From assembly GCF_030541005.1 (NCBI RefSeq), contig NZ_JASSVM010000001.1:62001-126000 (forward strand): DNA of 64,000 bases, written 5' to 3'. Shown in pieces: positions 1-8,103 of the stretch. Source of the stretch: Marinobacter sp. SS5-14b. GTDB lineage: Bacteria > Pseudomonadota > Gammaproteobacteria > Pseudomonadales > Oleiphilaceae. A program made the position numbers and the translations under genes. Below the pieces are notes generated by a model that did no database searches, had not been told where the DNA came from, and saw only the letters and a program-made list of their open reading frames with translations. Position 1 is the stretch's first letter. Every line of letters begins with the position of its first letter.

Positions 1-34
1 AAGGGAAAAAACAAATGCAGTTATTTAGCGAATA

Positions 35-174
35 CCCGCCAATGCCCGTCGGCGCGGGGTGGTTGTTGGGTTTTTTGCCGGAAAAAGATGTCTGAGCGAA
101 GCGAGTTGTTTTTCCAAAAAAAATTCAACAGCCACCCCGCAAGCCCGCCCGCACGGCTGGAAGGCTAGGAACCC
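35..174 (+). repeat. Palindromic intergenic repeat, copy 1 (subfamily A)
   Basis: This is a long imperfect inverted repeat upstream of the thiolase gene. The outer arms GCGGGGTGG (54-62) and CCACCCCGC (132-140) pair, and inside them GGAAAAA pairs with TTTTTCC. The centre is TGTCTGAGCGAAGCGAGTT, which contains the GCGAAGC mini-hairpin sequence. The 3' flank ends with GGCTAGGAACCC, matching the flanks of copies 2 and 5, so the unit is about 130-140 bp. The function is unknown. Confidence 0.85.
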
Positions 175-236
175 AAACAAGACCGATGAGCAAAATAAGA
201 ATACCAATCAGATTCCGTTGAAGGAGAATAAAACCC

Positions 237-1415
237 ATGAACAACGATATCGTCATAGCAGGCTCCGCCAGAACCCCGATGGGCGGCATGATGGGCTCTC
301 TGAGCTCGGTGCGATCACCGGAACTGGGTGCCGTTTCCATCAAGGCCGCCATTGAGCGCGCGGGATTGCAGCCGGCAGACATTCAGGAAATTATCATGGG
401 CTGCGTGCTGCCCGCCGGCCTTGGCCAGGCACCTGCGCGGCAGGCATCCCGCGCTGCCGGTATTCCGGATAGCAGTGGCTGCACCACCATCAACAAAATG
501 TGCGGCTCCGGCATGCAAGCCGTCATCATGGCCCACGACCAGATTAAAGCCGGCACCAACAGCATCATGATCGCCGGCGGCATGGAAAACATGAGCCAGG
601 CACCGTACCTGTTACCGAAAGCCCGCGCCGGAATGCGCATGGGCCACGGTCAGGTGATGGACAGCATGTTCCTGGACGGCCTGGAAGACGCCTACGAAGG
701 CGGCCTGATGGGCGTGTTCGCCCAGCGCACTGCAGATAAATTCAACATCACCCGCCAGGCCATGGACGAGTTCGCCATCGGTTCCCTGCAAAAAGCCCTG
801 ACGGCGATCCAGAACGGCTGGTTCCGGGATGAAATTACCCCGGTGACTGTCGCGGGCCGAGGCGGTGATACCGAGGTCGACACCGACGAACAACCGGGCA
901 ACGCCAAGCCCGAAAAGATCCCGCAACTGAAACCGGCCTTCGCCAAAGACGGCTCGGTAACCGCCGCCAACTCCAGCTCCATCAGCGACGGCGCCTCTGC
1001 GCTGGTACTGGCCTCTGCCGCCGAAGCCGACGCCCGCGGCCTGATCCCTCAGGCGAGAATCGTGGCCCACGCGACCCATGCCCGCTTGCCGGCAGAGTTC
1101 ACACTGGCCCCCATCGGCTCCATCGAAAAAGTGCTGAAGAAAGCCGGCTGGACGCTGGATGATGTAGACCTGTTCGAGATCAACGAGGCCTTCGCGGTGG
1201 TCACCCTGGCCGCCATCAATGAGCTGAAATTACCTGCGGAAAAGGTCAACGTGCACGGCGGCGCCTGCGCCTTGGGTCATCCCATCGGCTCATCGGGCTC
1301 CAGGATCATCATCACCCTGATCAACGCCCTCAAACAGCGTGGTCTTAAGCGTGGTGTTGCATCGCTGTGCATTGGCGGCGGTGAAGCTACTGCCGTGGCT
1401 GTGGAGCTGATTTAA
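237..1415 (+). CDS. Acetyl-CoA C-acetyltransferase (thiolase)
   Basis: This 392-residue cytosolic protein belongs to the thiolase superfamily, which condenses two acetyl-CoA to acetoacetyl-CoA or cleaves the product in fatty-acid and ketone catabolism. The acyl-accepting cysteine is C89 in NKMCGSG. The C-terminal catalytic pair is H348 in the GHPIGSSG block and C378 in CIGGGEA. The length is normal for the family. AAGGAG lies at a good distance from the ATG at 237. The gene is flanked on both sides by palindromic repeats, with no obvious operon partner. The sequence alone does not separate a biosynthetic enzyme from a degradative 3-ketoacyl-CoA thiolase, although length and motifs favour the acetoacetyl-CoA type. 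Confidence 0.93.
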   Translation: MNNDIVIAGSARTPMGGMMGSLSSVRSPELGAVSIKAAIERAGLQPADIQEIIMGCVLPAGLGQAPARQASRAAGIPDSSGCTTINKMCGSGMQAVIMAHDQIKAGTNSIMIAGGMENMSQAPYLLPKARAGMRMGHGQVMDSMFLDGLEDAYEGGLMGVFAQRTADKFNITRQAMDEFAIGSLQKALTAIQNGWFRDEITPVTVAGRGGDTEVDTDEQPGNAKPEKIPQLKPAFAKDGSVTAANSSSISDGASALVLASAAEADARGLIPQARIVAHATHARLPAEFTLAPIGSIEKVLKKAGWTLDDVDLFEINEAFAVVTLAAINELKLPAEKVNVHGGACALGHPIGSSGSRIIITLINALKQRGLKRGVASLCIGGGEATAVAVELI

Positions 1416-1440
1416 GCTTGAGGGAGTGATATTCGGGCTT

Positions 1441-1580
1441 GGGCTCCCAGCCTTCCGCTTTTGCGGGCGGGCTTGCGGGGTGGCCGGTGGATTTTTTTTG
1501 GAAAAACAACTCGCTTCGCTCAGACATCTTTTTCCGGCAAAAAATCCACCAACCACCCCGCGCCGACGGGCATTGGCAGG
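1441..1580 (-). repeat. Palindromic intergenic repeat, copy 2 (subfamily A)
   Basis: This copy is in reverse orientation relative to copy 1 and starts 25 bp after the thiolase stop. GCGGGGTGG (1475-1483) pairs with CCACCCCGC (1553-1561). Inside these, GGTGGATTTTTT pairs perfectly with AAAAAATCCACC, then GGAAAAA with TTTTTCC. The central segment is identical to that of copy 1 on the complementary strand. The position suggests a possible role as transcription terminator or 3' mRNA end, which is an inference. Confidence 0.85.
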
Positions 1581-1703
1581 ATTTCTCTAGTTAAAACCAT
1601 AGTTGTTTTCGAGCACTGCTGGGCTGTCCGTCGATCTGGCTCTGCGATCGTCTTTCCTTTCATTTCGTTTCGCTTTTGTCTTTTAACCTGGTCTTCCTGT
1701 GCT

Positions 1704-1830
1704 GCCCGTCGGTAGGGGGGTGTGGGGTGTTTTTCTGGCAGGGAAAAAGATGTCTGAGCGAAGCGAGTTATTTTTCCCAGAAGAAAAACACCCCATACCC
1801 CGCGTACCCGCCCGTGAATCCAGAAATCCA
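1704..1830 (+). repeat. Palindromic intergenic repeat, copy 3 (subfamily B)
   Basis: This is a second family member in the same convergent gap as copy 2, in the opposite orientation. Its arms differ from subfamily A but still pair: GGGGTGTTTTT with AAAAACACCCC, and GGGAAAAA with TTTTTCCC. The centre TGTCTGAGCGAAGCGAGTT is unchanged. It lies just past the 3' end of the sigma-54 activator gene. Together, copies 2 and 3 fill most of the 459-bp gap at 1416-1874, in which no gene is seen. Confidence 0.85.
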
Positions 1831-1874
1831 GAGCATCAAACTCCCAGCCGAAATCCAGCCCCCAACGCGAAATC

Positions 1875-3773
1875 CTAAGAGCGAAACTGCCGGGGATCGA
1901 GCTTCATCTTTTTGAGACGTGAGGTCAGCGTTGTCGGCTTAACGCAAAGCAGCGCGGCGGCACCGTCATCCCCGAATACCCGGCCAGCGGTCATTTTAAG
2001 TGCCCGCACAAGATTCTGGGCTTCCAGTTCTCGCATCTGGTCCTCGGTCAGTAATTCGCCGTTGTAGTGGCGGGCGGGTGTGCTGGTGCCTGTGGGCTGC
2101 GCTGCGCCGTTGTCCGGGCTGGGCAGGTCGAGATCGAGCCGGCCGTCGGCCGTGATCACCTGCCGCTCGATAACGTTTTCCAGTTCCCGGACATTGCCGG
2201 GCCAGTGGTAGCCCTTGAGAGTGGTAACGTCACGATCAGTCAGAGCCAGCGGTGGGCGGTTGAATCGCTGGCAGGCGCGGTTGAGAAACTCCTGGGCCAG
2301 CATCGGTATATCCTCAAGCCGTCGGCGTAACGGAATAGACTCGATGGGAAACACGTTGAGCCGGAAGTACAGATCCTCCCGGAAGGTCTTCTCACGAATC
2401 TCTGTTTTCAGATCCCGGTTGGTGGCGGCAATCACCCGTACATCCACAGCACGGGTCTTGTTCTCGCCCACGCGCTCGAAGTTTTGATCCTGCAGTACCC
2501 GCAGCAGCTTGCCTTGTAGTTCAAGCGGAATCTCACCCACTTCATCCAGAAACAGCGTGCCGCCGTCGGCCAGTTCAAATCGACCAATGCGGTCGTTGAT
2601 GGCGCCGGTAAAGGCTCCCTTGATGTGGCCGAAAAACTCGCTTTCAAACAGCTCTTTTGGAATGGCCGCGCAGTTTACCCGGATCAAGGGTCGGTCACGC
2701 CGCGTGCTGGCCTGGTGAATGGCGCGGGCGATCAGCTCTTTGCCGGTGCCGGATTCACCGGTGATCAGTACGTTGGCATCGGTCGGCGCCACCATGCCGA
2801 TGCGCCGCACGATGGCCTTGATGGCGTCGCTTTGGCCCAGAATCTCATGAAAATGGAATTCGGCACTGAGCTCTTCCTGCAGGTAGGCGTTTTCCATTTC
2901 CAGGCGGCGCTTCAGGTTTTCCACTTCCTCCAGTGCCTGCTGCAATTCCTGTTGCGCTTGCAGGCGCGGGGAGATATCGCGGAACACCACAACAGCACCC
3001 ACGGGGTGACCGTTATCCAGAATCGGCGTGCTGGTATATTCCACCGGGAAGCCGGTGCCGTCTTTGCGCCAGAACCAGTCGTCGCCGACGCGTTTGATGC
3101 TGGCATCCCGAAAGGCGCCGTAAATGGGGCAGTCTTTCAAGGGGAACAGGCTGCCGTCTTCGTGGGAATGGTGCACCACTCGGTGGATTACCCGGCCCAT
3201 CAATTCATCCATGCGCCACCCCAGCATTCGCTCGGCTGCGGGGTTGGCGAAGGTGGTGCGGCCTTCGGCGTCTACACCATAAATGCCCTCACCAACGGCG
3301 TGCAGGATCAGTTGATTCTCACGCTCCATATCCTTGAACAGTTCTTCTACCCGTCGCCATTCCAGCAAGCCGCCCCGGTGGTAGTGATTGGCTTCATGAC
3401 GCTCCCGGAGTGTTCTCAGTTGCCGGCGGTCTCGGAGCAACAGCAGGATGGTCTGGGATTCGGCTTCGCCGACGCAAGACGATGAAATCTCAAGTTCGAC
3501 GGTGTGGCCATCCCGATGTTTCAGGCTGAAATCCCGACTCCAGCCGTGGCTGCGGAACAGGGTTTCTTCCGTAAAGTTGATCAGTTGCGGGCGTTGGTCC
3601 GGGAACATCTGCGTGCAAGGGCTGTTGGTGATGGACTGCCGGTCTGTGCCAGCCATTCGTCCCATGGCGCTGTTGGCGGCAAGAATCAGATCCTGCCCGG
3701 CATCCACCAGCAAGGCAGCTTCTGGCAGGTGGTCAACCCAGCGATAATTTTCGGTCTGTTCAGATTGGGGCAT
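1875..3773 (-). CDS. Sigma-54-dependent activator with two PAS domains (likely cyanate operon regulator)
   Basis: This 632-residue protein is an NtrC/FhlA-type enhancer-binding activator that remodels sigma-54 RNA polymerase. An N-terminal PAS-like region (about 10-115) is followed by a second PAS (about 150-270) and a short coiled coil (270-305). The AAA+ domain has Walker A GESGTGKE (339-346), the sigma-54 contact loop GAFTGA (386-391) and Walker B around 405-411. A C-terminal helix-turn-helix spans about 590-630. No receiver domain is present, so it probably senses a ligand or redox state through PAS rather than by phosphorylation. It is divergent from the cynABDS operon. The 301-bp gap between them has a sigma-54 promoter facing the operon and repeated palindromes, so it very probably controls that operon (inference). 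Confidence 0.9.
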   Translation of the reverse strand: MPQSEQTENYRWVDHLPEAALLVDAGQDLILAANSAMGRMAGTDRQSITNSPCTQMFPDQRPQLINFTEETLFRSHGWSRDFSLKHRDGHTVELEISSSCVGEAESQTILLLLRDRRQLRTLRERHEANHYHRGGLLEWRRVEELFKDMERENQLILHAVGEGIYGVDAEGRTTFANPAAERMLGWRMDELMGRVIHRVVHHSHEDGSLFPLKDCPIYGAFRDASIKRVGDDWFWRKDGTGFPVEYTSTPILDNGHPVGAVVVFRDISPRLQAQQELQQALEEVENLKRRLEMENAYLQEELSAEFHFHEILGQSDAIKAIVRRIGMVAPTDANVLITGESGTGKELIARAIHQASTRRDRPLIRVNCAAIPKELFESEFFGHIKGAFTGAINDRIGRFELADGGTLFLDEVGEIPLELQGKLLRVLQDQNFERVGENKTRAVDVRVIAATNRDLKTEIREKTFREDLYFRLNVFPIESIPLRRRLEDIPMLAQEFLNRACQRFNRPPLALTDRDVTTLKGYHWPGNVRELENVIERQVITADGRLDLDLPSPDNGAAQPTGTSTPARHYNGELLTEDQMRELEAQNLVRALKMTAGRVFGDDGAAALLCVKPTTLTSRLKKMKLDPRQFRS

Positions 3774-3824
3774 GTTGGGCGTCCATTTGGCTCATGTGAG
3801 GTACTAAACAAAGCCTGTGCCAAC

Positions 3825-3877
3825 TACGAAAAGTCGGAGTCAACACTACGATAAATCGTTAAATACGAAATGTCGTA
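3825..3877. promoter_or_regulatory. Three-site upstream activator-binding region
   Basis: Three copies of a 14-bp palindrome of form TACGA-N4-TCG(T/G)(A/T) lie at 3825-3838, 3847-3860 and 3864-3877. The third is a perfect TACGA-N4-TCGTA. A longer 10-bp inverted repeat, AACACTACGA (3842-3851) and TCGTAGTGTT (3873-3882), overlaps the last two. They sit about 70-120 bp upstream of the -24 element, the usual distance for an enhancer of a sigma-54 activator. Proposed as binding sites for the divergent activator. Confidence 0.65.
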
Positions 3878-3944
3878 GTGTTAGTTGTATTGCGGTTTAT
3901 AAAAAAGTCCTTTTAAAACAGGTGGATGTATAAATTTAAAAAGT

Positions 3945-3960
3945 TGGCACGAACCCCGCA
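3945..3960 (+). promoter_or_regulatory. Sigma-54 (-24/-12) promoter for cynABDS
   Basis: TTGGCACGAACCCCGCA has GG at 3946-3947 and GC at 3958-3959, separated by exactly ten bases, with the strong TGGCAC -24 half. The -12 half (CCGCA) is weaker than TTGCA. Transcription would start near 3970, leaving a leader of about 105 nt. The leader contains a small inverted repeat (TTGCAC 4027-4032, GTGCAA 4040-4045) before the ribosome-binding site AGGGAGAG. Confidence 0.7.
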
Positions 3961-4074
3961 ATAGCTTCCTCAGAGCGTGCAATTGGCCTTGGCCTGAATA
4001 CCGCCAGGGCCGTACCAGAGTTTTTATTGCACCCAAAGAGTGCAAAAACCATCTGAGAGTAGGGAGAGTGCCCC

Positions 4075-5490
4075 ATGACCACAAAAAGCCTTGGTAACCC
4101 GTTTGATGGCGACCAATCACTGATCCATGCGAAGACCTGCGGTTGCCCCGAATGCCAGCCCGGGCAGGAGACGCCGTCGGTATCACTGAATCTCAAGCAG
4201 CCGGCGACCCCGGCCTCGGCAGCGGCGATGGACTCCGAAGCCATGATGGACCGCGCCATAGAGAGCGCAGTGGTGCGTTCCGTGTTTGGCCACAACGATC
4301 ACAGCCGCCGCAGCTTTATGAAGATGATGGGAACGGGCACCGCGGCTGCGTTGCTGGGTTCGGTGTTCCCGATGGATAAAGCCAAGGCGGCGGTCAAGGA
4401 ATCGCTCGGCAAGCTTGAGAAAACCAAGCTGAACGTTGGTTTTGTACCCATTACCTGTGCCACGCCCATCATCATGGCGGCCCCCATGGGTTTTTATGAG
4501 CGTTATGGTCTGGACGTGACCGTGACGAAAACCGCCGGCTGGGCCGTAGCCCGGGATAAGTCACTGGCGGGTGAATACGACGCCTCACACATGCTGACAC
4601 CAATGCCACTGGCCATGACCATGGGCGCTGGCTCTACTCCAGAGCCCTTCATCATGCCGGCGGTTGAGAACATCAACGGCCAGGCCATCGTGCTGCATGT
4701 GGACCACATGGACAAGCGCGACCCCAAACAGTGGAAAGGTTTCAAATTCGGGGTGCCGTTCGAGTATTCCATGCACAACTTCCTGTTGCGTTATTACCTG
4801 GCGGAAAACGGTATCGACCCAGACAAAGACGTTCAGATCCGGGTGGTTCCACCACCTGAGATGGTCGCCAACCTGCGCGCCGGTAACCTGGATGGCTATT
4901 TGTCACCAGACCCGTTCAATCAGCGTGCCGTCTGGGAGAAAGTCGGCTTTATTCACATGCTCACCAAAGACATCTGGGAAGGTCACCCCTGCTGTGCCTT
5001 TGCCTGCAGCCAGAAGTTCGCCAGCGATAACCCGAATACCTACGGCGCCCTGCTGCGCGCCATCATCGACGCCACCCAGTACTCCAATGAGCCGGAGAAT
5101 CGCAAAGAGATTGCCGAGGCCATTGCCCCGAGAAACTACCTGAACCAGCCAGTCCCGGTGATCCAGCAAGTGCTGACTGGTCGATACGCGGATGGTCTGG
5201 GAGAGGTTAAGGATGTGCCGGACCGTATCGATTTCGATCCATTCCCCTGGCACTCGATGGGTGTATGGATACTCACCCAGATGAAACGCTGGGGCTACAT
5301 CGAGGGTGATGTGGACTACAAAGGCATCGCAGAACAGGTCTACCTGGCGGGTGAAACCGGCAAGCTGATGCGTGAGATGGGCTACGACGCGCCGGATACC
5401 ACCTATAAGAATCACACCATCATGGGCAAGACCTTTGACCCTGAAAAGGCCGAAGAGTACGCCCGCAGCTTTGCGATCGGGAGGTTGTGA
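4075..5490 (+). CDS. cynA: ABC transporter substrate-binding protein, NrtA/CmpA/CynA family
   Basis: This 471-residue periplasmic binding protein is of the nitrate/bicarbonate/cyanate type, here probably for cyanate because the operon ends in cyanase. A twin-arginine motif SRRSFMK (77-83) precedes a short hydrophobic stretch ending near AKA (about 105). The mature domain then starts with KLNVGFVPITCATPI. The 76-residue segment before the Tat motif is unusually long and contains a C-x-C-x-x-C cluster (C22, C24, C27). AGGGAGAG precedes the ATG. It overlaps the permease gene by one base. Nitrate or bicarbonate as substrate cannot be excluded from sequence. Confidence 0.85.
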   Translation: MTTKSLGNPFDGDQSLIHAKTCGCPECQPGQETPSVSLNLKQPATPASAAAMDSEAMMDRAIESAVVRSVFGHNDHSRRSFMKMMGTGTAAALLGSVFPMDKAKAAVKESLGKLEKTKLNVGFVPITCATPIIMAAPMGFYERYGLDVTVTKTAGWAVARDKSLAGEYDASHMLTPMPLAMTMGAGSTPEPFIMPAVENINGQAIVLHVDHMDKRDPKQWKGFKFGVPFEYSMHNFLLRYYLAENGIDPDKDVQIRVVPPPEMVANLRAGNLDGYLSPDPFNQRAVWEKVGFIHMLTKDIWEGHPCCAFACSQKFASDNPNTYGALLRAIIDATQYSNEPENRKEIAEAIAPRNYLNQPVPVIQQVLTGRYADGLGEVKDVPDRIDFDPFPWHSMGVWILTQMKRWGYIEGDVDYKGIAEQVYLAGETGKLMREMGYDAPDTTYKNHTIMGKTFDPEKAEEYARSFAIGRL

Positions 5491-6320
5491 TGATGGCGTC
5501 TCTTAATATCAGGGCAGCGTTGCTGTCGATTTCGTTCCTGATTCTGGCGCTGGGGCTCTGGGAGATGTCTACCCAGCCGCCCGCGGCGACGGAGGCTACC
5601 TCCGAGTATGAGTTACTGATGGGCGTCTCGGGGCAAGAATCCCGTGTGCCACCACCTTCGGCCGTCATCCAGGTGGCCTGGGCGGAGTTGTCTAACCCGT
5701 TCTACGACGCCGGCGCCAACGATAAGGGCATTGGCATCCAGTTGGCTTACTCAGTGTATCGAGTGCTGACCGGTTACCTGGCGGCCATGGCGATTGCGCT
5801 TCCATTAGGCTTTCTGATCGGTATGTCACCGCTGATGTACAAGGCACTGAATCCGTACATTCAGGTGCTGCGACCGATCTCGCCCCTGGCCTGGATGCCG
5901 CTGGCCCTGTTCATCATTCAGGACTCAGACGCCTCGGCCATCTTCGTGATCTTTATCTGCTCCATTTGGCCCATGTTGCTGAACACCGCCTTCGGCGTGG
6001 CTAACGTGCGCTCGGACTGGGTCAACGTGGCCCGCACTCATGAGCTTAATCCGATCAAAACCGCACTTACGGTGATTCTGCCGGCCGCCGCGCCGACCAT
6101 TCTGACTGGTATGCGCATCTCCATCGGCATTGCCTGGCTGGTGATCGTGGCCGCGGAAATGCTCGTGGGTGGCACCGGTATTGGCTACTACGTGTGGAAC
6201 GAGTGGAACAACCTCGACCTGGCGAGTGTGATCTTCTCCATCCTGATGATCGGTGTGGTGGGCATGCTGCTCGACCTGGCCTTGGGCAAGGCCCAGAAGC
6301 TGGTTGAATACAAAGAATGA
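5490..6320 (+). CDS. cynB: ABC transporter permease, NrtB/CmpB/CynB family
   Basis: This inner-membrane permease of about 276 residues has one N-terminal hydrophobic segment (residues 7-25) and a block of further membrane spans. The conserved cytoplasmic coupling region follows AFGVANVRSDWVNVARTHEL, matching the EAA loop of NrtB-type permeases. The start is taken as ATG 5490, overlapping the upstream TGA. ATG 5493 is equally compatible with GGAGG at 5480-5484, and a GTG lies at 5487. It is translationally coupled to the binding-protein gene and should form a homodimeric channel with the ATPase encoded next. Confidence 0.87.
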   Translation: MMASLNIRAALLSISFLILALGLWEMSTQPPAATEATSEYELLMGVSGQESRVPPPSAVIQVAWAELSNPFYDAGANDKGIGIQLAYSVYRVLTGYLAAMAIALPLGFLIGMSPLMYKALNPYIQVLRPISPLAWMPLALFIIQDSDASAIFVIFICSIWPMLLNTAFGVANVRSDWVNVARTHELNPIKTALTVILPAAAPTILTGMRISIGIAWLVIVAAEMLVGGTGIGYYVWNEWNNLDLASVIFSILMIGVVGMLLDLALGKAQKLVEYKE

Positions 6321-6377
6321 GTGGGCCGGGCGCCTGGTTAATGGCGCCCGCCAAACCCCTCCGACTGGAGAACTGTT

Positions 6378-7286
6378 ATGAGTAAGTCATTCCTGGAAGT
6401 AGATGGCCTGTCGAAGGTTTACCCCGATGGCCAGGGCGGCGAGTTGACGGTATTTGAAGACATTCGCTTTGCCCTCCAGAAAGGTGAATTTGTGTGCATC
6501 ATCGGCCATTCCGGCTGCGGCAAATCCACCATTCTGAACGTGCTGGCGGGTCTGGATGAAGCCAGCTCAGGCAACGTGGTGATGAACGGTAAAGAAGTAA
6601 AAGGCCCGGGCCTGGAGCGGGGCGTGGTGTTTCAGAACTACAGCTTGCTGCCCTGGAAGACCGCATTGAACAACATCATCTTCGCTGTTAAGGCGCGCTG
6701 GCCGAGCTGGTCCAAAGACAAAGTGCGCGAGCACAGTGAGCGCTATCTGAAAATGGTCGGTCTTGATCATGCCATGGACCGGAAACCCTCCCAGCTTTCC
6801 GGGGGCATGCGCCAGCGTGTCAGTATCGCTCGCGCCTTCGCCACTCAGCCGGAATTGCTGCTGTTGGACGAACCCTTCGGGGCACTGGATGCGCTCACCC
6901 GTGGCGTGATTCAGGACGAGCTGGTGAAAATCTGGGAAGAGACCCGCCAGACGGTGTTCATGATCACCCACGATGTGGATGAGGCGATTCTGTTGTCTGA
7001 CCGCATCTTCCTGATGTCCAACGGCCCCAATGCCCGCATTGCCGAGAGCGTGAAGGTGAACCTGCCGCACCCTCGCTCTCGCGCGACCATTTTCCAGAAC
7101 CCTGCCCATCAGAAGATCCGGCACTACCTGGTGGATTTTCTGGTAAACCGCAGTGGCTCGGCGCTGCCTGAGCGAGATGGCAGCCCGAGAGTCATTGATC
7201 CCAGTGCAGGCGATGCAGCACCTCAACCGGTGCCTGCCACGCCTGATACTCACAACGAAACCACCGCGCAAGCGGTGAATGCTTGA
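6378..7286 (+). CDS. cynD: ABC transporter ATP-binding protein, NrtD/CmpD/CynD family
   Basis: This 302-residue ATPase energises the CynAB importer. Walker A is GHSGCGKST, the ABC signature is LSGGMRQRVSIARAFA, Walker B is LLLLDEPFGALD, and the switch histidine lies in ITHDVDE. The C-terminal 40 residues are a low-complexity Pro/Thr/Ala tail with no recognised domain. The gene follows the permease by 57 bp, with GGAG 6 nt before the ATG. Its last bases are followed within about 30 bp by cynS, consistent with one transcript. Confidence 0.9.
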   Translation: MSKSFLEVDGLSKVYPDGQGGELTVFEDIRFALQKGEFVCIIGHSGCGKSTILNVLAGLDEASSGNVVMNGKEVKGPGLERGVVFQNYSLLPWKTALNNIIFAVKARWPSWSKDKVREHSERYLKMVGLDHAMDRKPSQLSGGMRQRVSIARAFATQPELLLLDEPFGALDALTRGVIQDELVKIWEETRQTVFMITHDVDEAILLSDRIFLMSNGPNARIAESVKVNLPHPRSRATIFQNPAHQKIRHYLVDFLVNRSGSALPERDGSPRVIDPSAGDAAPQPVPATPDTHNETTAQAVNA

Positions 7287-7314
7287 CCTTGAATGTCCAC
7301 AAGAGGAAATGAAC

Positions 7315-7758
7315 ATGATGAACAAAGAACTGATGACCGCAAAAATCCTGGAAGCCAAAGTGTCGAAGGGTATGACCTGGGAAGCCATTGCTGAATCCAT
7401 CGGCATGTCTCCGGTGTTCACCACCTCCGCCTGTCTGGGCATGAACAGCCTGGCCGAAGACAAGGCGTTCGCGCTCTGCGAGACGCTGGGCCTGGACAAG
7501 CCAATTGCCGAAGCCCTGCAGGTGTGCCCGAAGAAAGCGTGGGAAGGTGGCGTTCCCCAGGACCCGCTGATCTACCGCTTGTACGAGGTGGTGGGCGTTT
7601 ACGGCGATACCATGAAAGCGTTGATCCATGAGAAGTTTGGTGACGGCATCATGAGCGCCATCGACTTCACCATGGACATCGAGAAAGAGGAAAACCCGAA
7701 GGGTGATCGTGTGGTGGTGACCATGAACGGGAAGTTCTTGCCTTATAAGGCTTGGTAG
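7315..7758 (+). CDS. cynS: Cyanate hydratase (cyanase)
   Basis: This 147-residue protein converts cyanate plus bicarbonate to ammonia and CO2 in the cytosol, as a decamer in known cyanases. The catalytic residues are visible as R88 and E91 in IYRLYEVV, and S114 in GIMSAIDFTMDIEK. The C-terminal block ends in the conserved FLPYKAW. The start is ATG 7315 (or 7318), seven bases after AAGAGGA. An in-frame GTG-type start further upstream at 7279 would overlap cynD and is less likely. No carbonic anhydrase gene (cynT) is next to it, unlike the E. coli operon. A palindromic repeat follows 40 bp downstream. Confidence 0.96.
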   Translation: MMNKELMTAKILEAKVSKGMTWEAIAESIGMSPVFTTSACLGMNSLAEDKAFALCETLGLDKPIAEALQVCPKKAWEGGVPQDPLIYRLYEVVGVYGDTMKALIHEKFGDGIMSAIDFTMDIEKEENPKGDRVVVTMNGKFLPYKAW

Positions 7759-7774
7759 TCGCTGAGCTTTGAGT

Positions 7775-7917
7775 TTGCCCGCTTGCAGCCTTCCAGGGTG
7801 CGGGCGGGCTTGCGGGGTGGCCGGTGGATTTTTTTTGGAAAAACAACTCGCTGTGCTCAGACATCTTTTTCCGGCAAAAAATCCACCGACCACCCCGCGC
7901 CGACGGGCATTGGCGGG
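7775..7917 (-). repeat. Palindromic intergenic repeat, copy 4 (subfamily A)
   Basis: This copy is in the same orientation as copy 2 and placed just after cynS. GCGGGGTGG (7812-7820) pairs with CCACCCCGC (7890-7898), with GGTGGATTTTTT/AAAAAATCCACC inside. The central segment reads TGTCTGAGCACAGCGAGTT on the minus strand: the trinucleotide between the two GC pairs is ACA instead of GAA while the GC/GC pairs are kept. The rest of the 345-bp gap at 7759-8103 holds no recognisable gene. Confidence 0.85.
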
Positions 7918-8103
7918 TTCACTAAGTTAATGACTTGCTGTTTTTTTATCTTTGTAACAGCGATGCCTGCTGAAGGAATTCCGCGGGCATTGCTGTATGA
8001 ATAGAGATTGGTCGGCGAAGTTGTTTTACGGAAGAAGTGGACGTATTGTTTCGGCCTGCTCAGGAGAGCACATGGATAGACAAGCGGACAAGGAAACGGA
8101 ATT

